DNA from: Luteimonas vadosa
GTDB taxonomy: Bacteria > Pseudomonadota > Gammaproteobacteria > Xanthomonadales > Xanthomonadaceae
DNA length: 64,000 nt
NCBI RefSeq assembly: GCF_039543545.1
Contig: NZ_BAABJY010000002.1
Coordinates: forward strand, 744,001 to 808,000
Reading direction: 5' to 3'
Shown in pieces: positions 1 through 8,822 of this stretch. The stretch's first letter is position 1. Every line of letters begins with the position of its first letter. Position numbers and translations under genes: made by a program. A model generated the notes under the pieces. That model was not told where the DNA came from and did not search any database. It worked only from the letters and a program-made list of their open reading frames with translations.

Positions 1-1
1 C

Positions 2-343
2 GCGCATCCGCTGCAGCCGGCGGTGGTCGGCGACGTCGGGACGGATCGCATCGTCGTGGCGACCAGCGCCGGACACGTCCTGGCGTTCCCGGTCGCCGAG
101 CTGCCCGAACTCGACAAAGGCAAGGGCAACAAGCTGATCGAGATCCCCAAGGCCAAGCGCGGTACGGAGCGCGTGGTCGCGGTGGCCGTCGTGCCCCCGG
201 GCGGCACCCTGCAGGTGCATTCCGGCGCGCGGACCATGTCGCTGTCGTTCAAGGACCTGGACAATTACCTGGGCACGCGGGCGACACGGGGCGGCCTGCT
301 GCCGCGGGGCTGGCAAAAGGTCGAACGGCTGTCGTCCGGGTAG
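2..343 (+). CDS. parC: DNA topoisomerase IV subunit A, C-terminal end (partial)
   Basis: The frame is open from base 2, so the window cuts into the gene; 113 C-terminal residues and the stop are present. ParC is the DNA-breaking subunit of topoisomerase IV, which decatenates daughter chromosomes. What is visible is the last blades of the C-terminal DNA-wrapping beta-pinwheel: the GKGNKLIEIP strand and the terminal run from DNYLGTRATRGG to RGWQKVERL match the family's tail, which normally ends in RG-L-R-I-R-type residues. The catalytic tyrosine and winged-helix parts lie upstream of the window. GyrA also has a pinwheel, but the GKGNK motif and the short tail favour ParC. About 70 bases separate it from the acylase gene on the same strand. 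Confidence 0.88.
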   Translation, partial: AHPLQPAVVGDVGTDRIVVATSAGHVLAFPVAELPELDKGKGNKLIEIPKAKRGTERVVAVAVVPPGGTLQVHSGARTMSLSFKDLDNYLGTRATRGGLLPRGWQKVERLSSG

Positions 344-413
344 CCCGCCACGCCCCACGCCAGTGCGCAATGCACCAGCACCACGACGTCGACTCCATGG
401 GGAACCGCGACGC

Positions 414-2783
414 ATGACCCGCTGGCTGAAACGCATTGCAATGCTGTTGCTGGCGATGGTCCTGCTGGGTTTGCTGGCGGCGTGGTGGCAGGTGCGTGCG
501 AGCCTGCCGGTGCTCGATGGCGAGATCGCCCTGCCCGGCCTGTCCGCGCCGGTCTCGATCCAGCGCGATGCCCTGGGCACGGCCACCATCGAGGCGGGCA
601 ACGAAGCGGACGCCATGCGTGCGCTGGGCTACCTCCACGCCCAGGAACGCTACTTCGAAATGGACCTCTTGCGCCGCAGTGCGGCGGGAGAGCTGTCCGA
701 ACTGTTCGGATCGCGCGCCCTGGAGGCAGACAGGGCGATCCGCATACACCGGATGAGGGCTCGCGTCGAGCGCGAACTCGAAAACATCGCGGGGGGCGAA
801 CGCGCGGTGCTGCGGGCCTACGTCGACGGCGTCAACGCCGGGCTCGCGGGGCTGGACTCGCGGCCCTGGCCCTACCTCCTGCTCAGGCAGGCGCCGCGGA
901 GCTGGGCCCTGGAGGACAGCCCGCTGGTGTCCCTTGCGATGTACTTCGACCTGCAGGACGAGCGCAACCGCCGCGAACTCGCGCTGTGGGAGATCGAGCC
1001 GCACCTGCCCGCCGAGTTGTTCCGCCTGCTGGCCCGCAACGGCAGCCCCTGGGATGCACCCCTCGCGGACCGTGCGCGGCCGGAGGCCGAGTTGCCCACG
1101 GCCGAACAGGTCGACCTGCGGCGCCTGCCTGCACCCGAGGCCACCGCTGCTCCCGGCCAGACCCGCCGGGCCATCCCGCCGGAAGTCGGCAGCAACAGCT
1201 TCGCTGTTTCCGGGGCACGCACTCGCGACGGCCGCGCCATCCTTGCCGACGACATGCACCTCGGCCTGCGCGCGCCCAACATCTGGTTCCGGGCGCGGCT
1301 GCGCTATCCGGATCCCGACAGTCCCGGCCAGCGCATCGACATTAACGGCTTCACGTTGCCCGGCGTCCCGGGCGTCGTGGTGGGCAGCAATGGCCACGTC
1401 GCCTGGGGATTCACCAACAGCTACATCGACACCGCGGACTGGGCGCTGGTGCGGCCCTGCGGCTCGCGTGCAACGGCAGCCGCCAGCGTCTGCACGCCCG
1501 TCCGGACGATGCGGGAAACGATCGCCGTGGCCGGGGCCCAATCCGTCTCGATCGACGTGGCGGAAACCGCATGGGGCCCCATCCTGCACCGGCGCCCCGA
1601 CGGCAACGCGCTGGCGCTGCGCTGGGCCGCGCACCTGCCCGGTGCGATCAACTTCGGACTCATCGACTTCGGCAAGTCGACCGACATCAAGCAGGCCCTA
1701 TCGCGTGCCGACCGGGCCGCGATCCCGACGCAGAACCTGCTGGTCGCCGACGCGTCCGGGCGGATCGCCTGGCGCTGGCTCGGCCCCATTCCGCAGCGCC
1801 GCGCCGGATGCCGGGCCGACCGGCCGCAGCCGGTCGCCGGGGACTGTCCACCTTGGCCGCTTGCCTCGGATCGGTCGCCGGCCATCTTGGAACCGGCTTC
1901 GGGCCGGCTCTGGACCGCCAACAACCGCATCGTCGACGGGCCGGCGCTGGTCGCCGCGGGCGACGGCGGTTACGCACTGGGCGCCCGCGCAAGGCAAATC
2001 CGCGACAGCCTGTTCCTGCGCGAGGAATTCTCCGAGGAAGACCTGCTGGCGATCCAGCTCGACGATCGCGCGGTGTTCCTCCGACGCTGGTGGGAGTTGA
2101 TGCGCGAGCAGGCGGGGAACCACCCGACGCCGGCCTTGGGCGAGCTTTCAGGCGCATCGGCGACCTGGCAGGGACGCGCGAGCGAGGACTCGACCAGCTA
2201 TCGCCTGGTCCGCGCATGGCGGCAGGCCGTCCTCGACCGGATTGCCAAGGGCCTCACCGCGCCGGCGCGGGTTGCACTGGGCGAGGACTTCGACATGCCC
2301 CGCCTGCCGCACCTGGAAGGCGTGGCGTGGCCGCTGGTGACCCAACGCCCCGCGCACCTGCTGCCACGTGCATTCGCCAGCTGGGATGCCCTGCTGGAAG
2401 ACGCCGCGGCCGAAACGCTGGGGCATTTCCAGGGCCAGGGCCCGCTGGCGCAACGCACCTGGGGCGAGCGCAACACCGCCGCGATCTGCCATCCGCTTGC
2501 CGGCGCCATCCCGGTACTCGGCAAGCGGCTGCTGTGCATGCCTCCCGATGCGTTGTCGGGCGACCTCGACATGCCCAAGGTGGTCGGACCGGACATGGGC
2601 GCCAGCCAGCGCATGGTCGTGTCGCCCGGGCACGAGGCCGACGGCATCATCCACATGCCAGGAGGGCAAAGCGGCCACCCGATGTCGCCCTTCTGGGGCG
2701 CGGGTCACGACGACTGGGTGCAGGGGCGGCCGACGCCATTCCTGCCCGGCGAGGCACGGCACGCGCTGACGCTGACGCCGTAG
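414..2783 (+). CDS. Penicillin acylase family Ntn hydrolase, membrane-anchored/periplasmic
   Basis: A 789-residue precursor of the penicillin amidase superfamily, enzymes that hydrolyse amide bonds of beta-lactams, N-acyl homoserine lactones or other N-acyl compounds after self-cleavage. An uncleaved hydrophobic segment at residues 7-24 should export and anchor it. The sequence GSNSFAVSGART contains Ser260, the expected N-terminal nucleophile of the beta chain; autocleavage would fall between Gly259 and Ser260. The following LADDMHLGL and GVPGVVVGSNGHVAWGFTN segments are also typical of the family. I chose ATG 414 over the GTG at 363 because the signal segment begins there. Substrate cannot be read from the sequence: quorum-quenching AHL acylase, cephalosporin-type acylase or another amidase are all possible. 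It follows parC but is probably not functionally tied to it. Confidence 0.85.
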   Translation: MTRWLKRIAMLLLAMVLLGLLAAWWQVRASLPVLDGEIALPGLSAPVSIQRDALGTATIEAGNEADAMRALGYLHAQERYFEMDLLRRSAAGELSELFGSRALEADRAIRIHRMRARVERELENIAGGERAVLRAYVDGVNAGLAGLDSRPWPYLLLRQAPRSWALEDSPLVSLAMYFDLQDERNRRELALWEIEPHLPAELFRLLARNGSPWDAPLADRARPEAELPTAEQVDLRRLPAPEATAAPGQTRRAIPPEVGSNSFAVSGARTRDGRAILADDMHLGLRAPNIWFRARLRYPDPDSPGQRIDINGFTLPGVPGVVVGSNGHVAWGFTNSYIDTADWALVRPCGSRATAAASVCTPVRTMRETIAVAGAQSVSIDVAETAWGPILHRRPDGNALALRWAAHLPGAINFGLIDFGKSTDIKQALSRADRAAIPTQNLLVADASGRIAWRWLGPIPQRRAGCRADRPQPVAGDCPPWPLASDRSPAILEPASGRLWTANNRIVDGPALVAAGDGGYALGARARQIRDSLFLREEFSEEDLLAIQLDDRAVFLRRWWELMREQAGNHPTPALGELSGASATWQGRASEDSTSYRLVRAWRQAVLDRIAKGLTAPARVALGEDFDMPRLPHLEGVAWPLVTQRPAHLLPRAFASWDALLEDAAAETLGHFQGQGPLAQRTWGERNTAAICHPLAGAIPVLGKRLLCMPPDALSGDLDMPKVVGPDMGASQRMVVSPGHEADGIIHMPGGQSGHPMSPFWGAGHDDWVQGRPTPFLPGEARHALTLTP

Positions 2784-2956
2784 GGTCGCCTTGGTCGCGG
2801 GCACGTCCCCGAAAGCGGGTTCGTAACGCCCAGCCTCTCCACCGGGTGCGTTCCCCTTCGCCCTGGCCGGCATCCCGGCACGGACCCGATCGACCCGCCG
2901 CAGCGTCCCGGCATGGGCCCCCACCGGGAGGGCCCGCTTCGCTCCCCCGATCGTGC

Positions 2957-4102
2957 CTAAGGCCGCGTCGCTCCGCTCGAAAGCAGGCGTTCGACCAGTC
3001 CGAGGTACAGGTCCGGCAATCGCTCCAGGTCGGACACCGCGACGTGTTCGTCGACCTTGTGGATGCTCGCATTGACCGGTCCGACCTCGATGCACTGCGC
3101 ACCCAGCGGTGCGATGAAGCGGGCGTCGGAGGTGCCGCCACCGGTGCTTTCCTCGGGTGCCTGGCCGGCGAATTCGGCGAGCACGTGACGCGCGGTTTCG
3201 CGCAGCCTGCCTTCGGGCGTGTGGAACGGCTCGCCGCTGCGGTGCCAATGGATGGCGTAGTCGAGCCCGTGCGCCGATAGCAGGGACTCACACTCGGCTT
3301 CGAGCCGCGCCGCCTGCCAGTGCGGGTTGAAGCGCAGGTTGAACAAGACCTGCAGCTCGCCCGGGATGACGTTGTTGGCCCCATTGCCGGCATGGACGTC
3401 GGTCACCTGCAGGCTGGTCGGCGGAAAGCTGTCGTAACCCTCGTCCCAGCGCCGCGACGACAGCTCGGCCAGGGCCGGCAACGCCTGATGGACCGGATTG
3501 CGGGCCGATTCGGGATAGGCCACGTGGCCTTGCAAGCCGCGCACGGCGAGCCTGGCGGACAGGCTGCCCCGCCGACCGACGCGCAACAGGTCGCCCAGGG
3601 TTCGCTTCGACGAGGGCTCGCCGGTGATGCACCAGTCGATCCGCTGCCCGCGCTCCCGGAAAACCTCCGCGACCCGGCGAACGCCGTCGATCGCATCGCC
3701 CTCCTCGTCGGAGGTCAGCAACAACGCGACGGTGCCTTCGTGCCCCGGGTGCATGGCGACGAACCGCTCTAGGGCGACCACGAAGGCCGCGACGCTGCCC
3801 TTCATGTCGGCCGCCCCCCGCCCGTAAAGCACGCCGTCGCGGACCTCGGGTTCGAAGGGATCGCTGGCCCATGCATCCCGCGGTCCCGGCGGCACCACGT
3901 CCGTATGCCCGAGCAGCACCAGGACCGGACCGCCGCTGCCGTGGGTGGCCCAGAGGTTGTCGACATCCCCGTGGCGCATGTGCTCGCAGGTGAATCCCGC
4001 CCTTTGCAGGCGTTCGGCGATCAACGCCTGGCAACCGGCATCGTCGGGCGTGACCGACGGCCTGCCGATCAGTTCGATCGCCAGGTCGAGGACCTCGCTC
4101 AC
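2957..4102 (-). CDS. dapE: Succinyl-diaminopimelate desuccinylase
   Basis: The 381-residue M20 metallopeptidase-family enzyme removes succinate from N-succinyl-L,L-diaminopimelate in the lysine/meso-DAP pathway, feeding protein and peptidoglycan synthesis. Di-zinc ligands and catalytic residues are all visible: His66 and Asp68 in GHTDVV, Asp99 in GRGAADMKG, Glu133/Glu134 in TSDEEGDA, and a late histidine in GPVNASIHKVDE. These sit within one residue of the known DapE numbering, which supports the GTG start at 4102. An in-frame extension upstream to 4177 would run into the preceding arsC-like gene and is rejected. It is the last gene of the minus-strand run map-glnD-dapD-arsC-like-dapE and starts 10 bases after its neighbour's stop; the dapD partner two genes upstream is the preceding acyl-transfer enzyme of the pathway. 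Confidence 0.95.
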   Translation of the reverse strand: MSEVLDLAIELIGRPSVTPDDAGCQALIAERLQRAGFTCEHMRHGDVDNLWATHGSGGPVLVLLGHTDVVPPGPRDAWASDPFEPEVRDGVLYGRGAADMKGSVAAFVVALERFVAMHPGHEGTVALLLTSDEEGDAIDGVRRVAEVFRERGQRIDWCITGEPSSKRTLGDLLRVGRRGSLSARLAVRGLQGHVAYPESARNPVHQALPALAELSSRRWDEGYDSFPPTSLQVTDVHAGNGANNVIPGELQVLFNLRFNPHWQAARLEAECESLLSAHGLDYAIHWHRSGEPFHTPEGRLRETARHVLAEFAGQAPEESTGGGTSDARFIAPLGAQCIEVGPVNASIHKVDEHVAVSDLERLPDLYLGLVERLLSSGATRP

Positions 4103-4112
4103 CCGACTACGC

Positions 4113-4475
4113 TCACTTGGCGATCCCGAAGCGCTGCTTGAAGCCGTTGTCGCTGAAGCCCTGGCTGACGACGCCATCGGCGGTCACGACGACCGGACGC
4201 CGGATCAATTGCGGATGCTCGCGCAGCAGCAGTTTCCACTCGGCCTCCGAGCCGGGCGCCTTGCGATGGGCCGGCAAGTTGCGCCAGGTGGTGGACGACT
4301 TGTTGACCATCGCGTCCCAGCCGCCCAGCGCATCGCGCCACGAGAGCAGCGTCCCGGCATCGAGCGGTTGCTCCCGGTAGTCCACGAAGGCGTGCGGGAT
4401 GGCGAACCGGTCCAGCCACTTCCGGGCCTTCCGGCAGGTGTCGCAGTTCTTCAGGCCGTACACGGTGGCGGTCAA
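4113..4475 (-). CDS. ArsC/Spx-family (YffB-like) thioredoxin-fold protein
   Basis: A 120-residue member of the ArsC/Spx/YffB family. The start has the family signature VYGLKNCDTCRKA with Cys11 and Cys14. The C-terminal part with RRPVVV resembles the arsenate-reductase fold's cis-proline loop, and LGGWDAMVNKSSTTWRNL is typical of the YffB branch. That branch neighbours dapE in enterobacteria as well, so the placement is conserved, but its role is not well defined; a GSH-dependent thiol reductase is the usual suggestion. The start is a TTG whose last two bases overlap the dapD stop as TTGA, implying translational coupling. A GTG four codons later is an alternative start. I would not name it an arsenate reductase without experiments, since no ars genes are nearby. 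Confidence 0.85.
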   Translation of the reverse strand: MTATVYGLKNCDTCRKARKWLDRFAIPHAFVDYREQPLDAGTLLSWRDALGGWDAMVNKSSTTWRNLPAHRKAPGSEAEWKLLLREHPQLIRRPVVVTADGVVSQGFSDNGFKQRFGIAK

Positions 4476-5344
4476 GAGGCATGCCCCCGCAGCAACTCGT
4501 TGACGCTGGTCTTGGCCCGCGTCCGCTCATCGACCTGCTTGACGATCACCGCGCAATACAGGGAGTGGGACCCGTCGCTGGCGGGCAGCTGCCCCGACAC
4601 CACGACGCTGTACGGCGGTACCGACCCGTAGCTGACCTCGCCGGTGGCGCGGTTGTATACCCGCGTCGACTGGCCGAGGAACACGCCCATGCCGACCACG
4701 CTGTGGTGGCCGACGACGAATCCCTCCACCACCTCCGACCGGGCACCGATAAAGCAATGGTCCTCGATGATCGTCGGGGTCGCCTGCAATGGCTCCAGCA
4801 CGCCGCCGATGCCGGCGCCGCCGGACAGGTGGCAATGCTCACCGACCTGGGCGCACGAGCCGACCGTCGCCCAGGTATCGACCATTGTGCCGCTGCCGAT
4901 CCACGCGCCGATGTTGACGAAACTCGGCATTAGCACCACGTCACGCGCGATGTGCGACCCGCGCCGTGCGATGGCGCCGGGAACGACGCGCACGCCGAGC
5001 TTGCGGAACGCCGCTTCGTCATGACCGGCGAAGCGCGCCGGGATCTTGTCCCAGAACGGCGCCGGCGCTCCGTCGACGACCTGCATCTCCTGCGTGCGGA
5101 AGTACAGCAACACGGCTTTCTTCAGCCACTCGTTGACCTTCCATCCGCCGTTGCCGTCCGGTTCGGCCACGCGCAGGCGGCCCGACTCCAGCCCGTCGAT
5201 CGCCTGCTCCACCAGGGCTGCGGTCGCACTGCTTGACCGATCGGCGCCGGGTTCCGGCCCCTGCTCCCATGCCGCTTCGATCGACCGTTTGAGGCCCTCG
5301 TCGTCGTTCGGGATCCAACCGTCGCCGGCGGTGTCATCAATCAT
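4472..5344 (-). CDS. dapD: 2,3,4,5-tetrahydropyridine-2,6-dicarboxylate N-succinyltransferase
   Basis: The 290-residue enzyme transfers succinyl from succinyl-CoA to tetrahydrodipicolinate, the committed acylation step toward meso-DAP and lysine. The N-terminal helical domain (WKVNEWLKKAVLLYFRT, about residues 68-84) precedes a left-handed beta-helix of hexapeptide repeats, with the diagnostic stretches PSFVNIGAWIGSGTMVDTW, GGVLEPLQATPTIIEDHCF and EVVEGFVV. ATG 5344 overlaps the glnD stop as ATGA, so the open frame that continues upstream inside glnD on the same strand is not coding for this gene. It is slightly longer than the 274-residue E. coli enzyme, with the extra residues at the N-terminus. 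It lies in the map-glnD-dapD order also found in enterobacteria, and dapE is two genes downstream. Confidence 0.96.
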   Translation of the reverse strand: MIDDTAGDGWIPNDDEGLKRSIEAAWEQGPEPGADRSSSATAALVEQAIDGLESGRLRVAEPDGNGGWKVNEWLKKAVLLYFRTQEMQVVDGAPAPFWDKIPARFAGHDEAAFRKLGVRVVPGAIARRGSHIARDVVLMPSFVNIGAWIGSGTMVDTWATVGSCAQVGEHCHLSGGAGIGGVLEPLQATPTIIEDHCFIGARSEVVEGFVVGHHSVVGMGVFLGQSTRVYNRATGEVSYGSVPPYSVVVSGQLPASDGSHSLYCAVIVKQVDERTRAKTSVNELLRGHAS

Positions 5345-7962
5345 GCGGTTGCTTCTCCATCGATCCTGGCGAGCAGCGCCTCGCGCAGTTGCTCCTGTCG
5401 GGCCTGGCCCAGCGCTTTTCCATCCACGTCGCCGACGCGAAACACGTCCTCGGCGCGCTCGCCGAAGGTGGCGATCCGGGCATCGTACACACGCAGGCCC
5501 TGCTGGCGCAGCGTATGCGCCACGTCGGCCAGCAAACCCGGCCGGTCGGTGCACACCAGGCTGACCACCGTCGCACGGCCATCGGGGCTGGCGCTGAAAC
5601 CGATGTTCGGCGGGATCCGGAAGTGGCGCAGGTGGCTGGGCAAGGTCCGTCGCGCGGGACGGATGCCTTCCAGCGGACCGCCGAGCGCGGCGGCGAGGTC
5701 GCGGGCGATGGCGTCGGTATCGGGCGGATGCCGCATGTCCCCCGGGATCACCTGGAAGCTGTCGAAGATCGTGCCGTCGGGACCATCGAGGGCGCGCGCC
5801 TGCAGGATGGCCAGGCCCATGCGGTCGAGCGTGATCGCGATTGCCGCGAACAGCCCGCTGCGATCCGTCGAGTGCACGAACACTTCCATCGCCTGGCTGT
5901 CCTCGTCCAGGAAGCGCGCGCGGACCACCACGTCGCCGACCCGGGCGTCGCGCAACGCCGCCGCCTGCCAGGCGACCTGCTCCGGGTCCCCCCGCAGGAA
6001 GCTGTACTCGGGGAAGCGCGCGAGCAGGGCATCGGCCGCGCCACCGTCCATGCCTTGCGACGAGAGCCGTGCGAGCACGGCCGCGCGCGTCTCCTCGATA
6101 CGCTCCCCCGCGGCCACCGGATGCTCCAGGCCCCGGCGCAGCGCGAGCCGGGTGGCGATCCGCAGGTCGGCCAGCAGGCGGTCCTTCCAGGCGTTCCACA
6201 GCTTGGGCGAGGTGCCGGCGATGTCGGCGCAGGTCAGCAGGTAGAGATAGTCCAGGCGCTCGCGGTCGGCGACCTCGCCGGCGAAGCGATGGATGACCGC
6301 TGGATCGGAGATGTCCTGCTTCTGCGCGGTGATCGACATCAGCAGGTGCCGGCGGACCAGCCATTCGACCAGTGCCGTGTCGGCTTCGCCCAGGCCGTGG
6401 GCCTGGCAGAAGGCGCGTGCATCATCGGCACCCAGCGCGGAGTGGTCCCCGCCCCGGCCCTTGGCGATGTCGTGGAACAGCCCTGCCAGCAGCAGCAGTT
6501 CCGGCTTGCGCACGGTCGGCCAGACCTCGTGGGCGACCGAGAATCGCGACTCGGATTCACCGGTGGAGAACGACGCCAGGTTCCGCAGCACCGCGAGCGT
6601 GTGCTGGTCGACGGTATAGACGTGGAACAGGTCGAACTGCATCCGCCCGGACACCTGGGCGAATTCCGGGAGCCAGCGTCCCAGCACGCCCAGCCGCGCC
6701 AGGCGCTCCAACGTCCGCACCGGCGTCGGTCCGCGCAACAGCGCCATGAAGGCCGACCGATCCTCGGCACGCGCCTCGGCATAGGCGGGCAAATCCGCCA
6801 GCGATTCGGCCAGCGCGCGGGCGGTGTGCGAGTGCAGGCCGCGCAATTCGCCATGGGATGCCCACACCGAGAACAGTGCGAAGACTTCGCCGACGTCGCC
6901 GTGCGGCCACTGCTTATCCCGGGCGGCCAGGTAGCCGCGCCGAAGCTCGAAACGTGCATCCAGCGGCTCCGGCGTCGCCGCGCCATCGAAATGCTCCTCG
7001 AAGCGCTGCAGCAGCCGGTCGCTGATCCGGCGCAGCAGCGCTGCACTGCGGTAGAAGCCCTGCATCATCTGTTCGACGCCGAGGTTGCGGTCGTCGTCGG
7101 CGTACCCGAGGCGGGTGGCCAGCGCCTTCTGGTGGTCGAATCGAAGCCGCTCCTCCGCCCGCCCGCACACCAGATGCAGTCCGTAGCGCAGCCGGGAGAG
7201 TTCGGCGCGCACGCGCTCCAGGGCCTCGGCCTCGTCGACGCCGACGTGGCCGAGCGCGACCAGGGCCTGGACCTCGCCGACGCCGAAGCTGCGCAACGCG
7301 ATCCAGCCCAGGGTCTGCAGGTCGCGCAGGCCGCCCGGGCCTTCCTTGAGGTTGGGCTCCAGGTTGTCGGAGGTATCGCCGTATCGCGCGTGCCTGGCTT
7401 CCTGCTCGCCCACCTTGGCGAGGAAGTACTTGCGCGCCGGCCAGATCTTCGAAGGCGCGATGGCATCGGCCAATGCCGCGCGGTCGGCGACGTCGGCCAC
7501 CAGTGGCCGGGATTCCATCAGTGCCGTCATCACCGTGGTGTCGGCGGCGGCTTCGGTGCATTGCGCCGCCGACCTGACCGCATGGCTGGCGGGCAGGCCG
7601 ACGTCCCAGAGCAACGCGAAGAAAGCCGCCAGCGCGTCCCGCCACGACGCCTGCGCCGCAGGCTCCGCCAGCACCAGCAGGTCGATGTCCGAGTGCGGGT
7701 AGAGTTCGCCCCGGCCATAGCCTCCGACGGCGAACAGGGCCACGTCGCGGGTGTCCCCCACGCTGCGTTGCCACGCCTCACGGATCAGCGCGTCCGCGGC
7801 CCGGGCGCGCCTTGCGACCAGGCCCGCGACGTCACCACCTTCGGCGAACCGCCGCGCGAGCTCGGCATCCGCCTCGGCCAACCTGGCGCCGGCCGCCTGC
7901 GCCCATTGCGTATCGCCGGCCGTCCCGGAAGGTTCGGCTTGCCTGGCCGGCAGGTCGGTCAC
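5341..7962 (-). CDS. glnD: Bifunctional uridylyltransferase/uridylyl-removing enzyme (PII regulation)
   Basis: The 873-residue nitrogen sensor uridylylates PII proteins when glutamine is low and deuridylylates them when it is high. Domains run in order: nucleotidyltransferase with GGYGRGELYPHSDID at about residues 80-94; a helical linker; an HD phosphohydrolase domain with LFHDIAKGRGGDH, where His497-Asp498 form the HD pair; and two C-terminal ACT domains (DRSGLFAAIAITLDRMGLAI and DRPGLLADVAHTLRQQGL) that bind glutamine. GTG 7962 overlaps the map stop as GTGA, which fixes the start and suggests coupling. The gene ends overlapping dapD. It is complete, with no sign of loss of either activity. 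Confidence 0.96.
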   Translation of the reverse strand: MTDLPARQAEPSGTAGDTQWAQAAGARLAEADAELARRFAEGGDVAGLVARRARAADALIREAWQRSVGDTRDVALFAVGGYGRGELYPHSDIDLLVLAEPAAQASWRDALAAFFALLWDVGLPASHAVRSAAQCTEAAADTTVMTALMESRPLVADVADRAALADAIAPSKIWPARKYFLAKVGEQEARHARYGDTSDNLEPNLKEGPGGLRDLQTLGWIALRSFGVGEVQALVALGHVGVDEAEALERVRAELSRLRYGLHLVCGRAEERLRFDHQKALATRLGYADDDRNLGVEQMMQGFYRSAALLRRISDRLLQRFEEHFDGAATPEPLDARFELRRGYLAARDKQWPHGDVGEVFALFSVWASHGELRGLHSHTARALAESLADLPAYAEARAEDRSAFMALLRGPTPVRTLERLARLGVLGRWLPEFAQVSGRMQFDLFHVYTVDQHTLAVLRNLASFSTGESESRFSVAHEVWPTVRKPELLLLAGLFHDIAKGRGGDHSALGADDARAFCQAHGLGEADTALVEWLVRRHLLMSITAQKQDISDPAVIHRFAGEVADRERLDYLYLLTCADIAGTSPKLWNAWKDRLLADLRIATRLALRRGLEHPVAAGERIEETRAAVLARLSSQGMDGGAADALLARFPEYSFLRGDPEQVAWQAAALRDARVGDVVVRARFLDEDSQAMEVFVHSTDRSGLFAAIAITLDRMGLAILQARALDGPDGTIFDSFQVIPGDMRHPPDTDAIARDLAAALGGPLEGIRPARRTLPSHLRHFRIPPNIGFSASPDGRATVVSLVCTDRPGLLADVAHTLRQQGLRVYDARIATFGERAEDVFRVGDVDGKALGQARQEQLREALLARIDGEATA

Positions 7963-8735
7963 AGATCGTTGTCGTCGCCCGGCAGCCGCGTCAGGATCTC
8001 GACGCCGTCCTCGGTCACCGCCACCGTGTGCTCCCATTGCGCGGAGAGCTTGCGGTCCTTGGTGACCACGGTCCAGCCATCGGGCAGCAGCCGGGTATGC
8101 CGCTTGCCCTCGTTGATCATCGGCTCGATGGTGAAGGTCATTCCGGGCTTCAGCACCACGCCTTCGCCGGGCCGGCCGTAGTGCAGGACCTGCGGCTCGT
8201 CGTGGTAGACCTTGCCGATGCCGTGGCCGCAGTACTCGCGGACGACGGAAAAGCGCTCGCCCTCGGCGTACTGCTGGATCGCATGTCCGACGTCGCCCAG
8301 CGTCGCGCCGGGCCGGACGGCACGGATGCCGCGGAACATGGCTTCCCGGGTGACCTCGACCAGCCGTTTCGCCATCACCGACGGGGTTCCGACGTAGTAC
8401 ATCCGGCTGCTGTCGCCGTGCCAGCCGTCCTTGATGACGGTGACGTCGATATTGAGGATGTCGCCATCCTTGAGCACCTTGGCCTCGCTGGGGATGCCGT
8501 GGCAGATCACGTTGTTCACCGACGTGCAGATGGTCTTCGTGTACCCGCGGTAGCCGACGTTGGCCGGCGTGGCCTGCTGCACGTTCACGATGTGCTCGTG
8601 GCAGATGCGGTCCAGCTCCTCGGTGGTCACGCCGGGCTTCACGTGCGGAGCCACCACCTGAAGCACTTCCGCCGCCAGGCGGCCGGCCACGCGCATCTGC
8701 TCGATCTCGCCAGCGGTCTTGATGTGGATTGCCAT
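7959..8735 (-). CDS. map: Methionine aminopeptidase, type I
   Basis: The 258-residue enzyme removes the initiator methionine co-translationally in the cytoplasm. All five metal ligands fall at exactly the E. coli numbers when ATG 8735 is used: Asp97 and Asp108 (NIDVTVIKDGWHGD), His171 (CGHGIGKVYH), Glu204 (FTIEPM) and Glu235 (WEHTVAV). The open frame continues about 50 codons further upstream but only into the divergent promoter region of rpsB, so that extension is rejected. It is the first gene of the minus-strand operon and diverges from rpsB across 326 bases, an arrangement shared with enterobacteria. Confidence 0.97.
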   Translation of the reverse strand: MAIHIKTAGEIEQMRVAGRLAAEVLQVVAPHVKPGVTTEELDRICHEHIVNVQQATPANVGYRGYTKTICTSVNNVICHGIPSEAKVLKDGDILNIDVTVIKDGWHGDSSRMYYVGTPSVMAKRLVEVTREAMFRGIRAVRPGATLGDVGHAIQQYAEGERFSVVREYCGHGIGKVYHDEPQVLHYGRPGEGVVLKPGMTFTIEPMINEGKRHTRLLPDGWTVVTKDRKLSAQWEHTVAVTEDGVEILTRLPGDDNDL

Positions 8736-8787
8736 CCGGGAATTATCCCCGATCCGGGGCCTCGGCAGGTCGCGTACCGGCCCGGCC

Positions 8788-8816
8788 TTGCCCCGGGACA
8801 GGGGTTCCCCTACAAT
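8788..8816 (+). promoter_or_regulatory. Sigma-70-type promoter for rpsB-tsf
   Basis: A -35 element TTGCCC (8788-8793) and a -10 element TACAAT (8811-8816) are separated by exactly 17 bases, the optimal spacer. Matches to the consensus are 4/6 and 5/6, which is strong for such a GC-rich genome. Transcription would start near 8823, giving a leader of about 240 bases before rpsB. Confidence 0.7.
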
Positions 8817-8822
8817 TCCGCG

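Noticed and set aside
2784..2956. Imperfect GGGCCC inverted repeat (2915-2935) between the acylase and dapE as a terminator
   Set aside because: Only six bases pair cleanly, there is no T-tract, and self-complementary GGGCCC is frequent by chance in this composition.
4472..6364. A 630-codon frame that would make dapD much longer
   Set aside because: The upstream part overlaps glnD in another frame on the same strand. The ATG in the ATGA overlap gives a normal-length DapD.
5389..8181. A 930-codon open frame on the plus strand, opposite glnD
   Set aside because: Same GC-driven antisense artefact; glnD on the other strand has its nucleotidyltransferase, HD and ACT domains intact.
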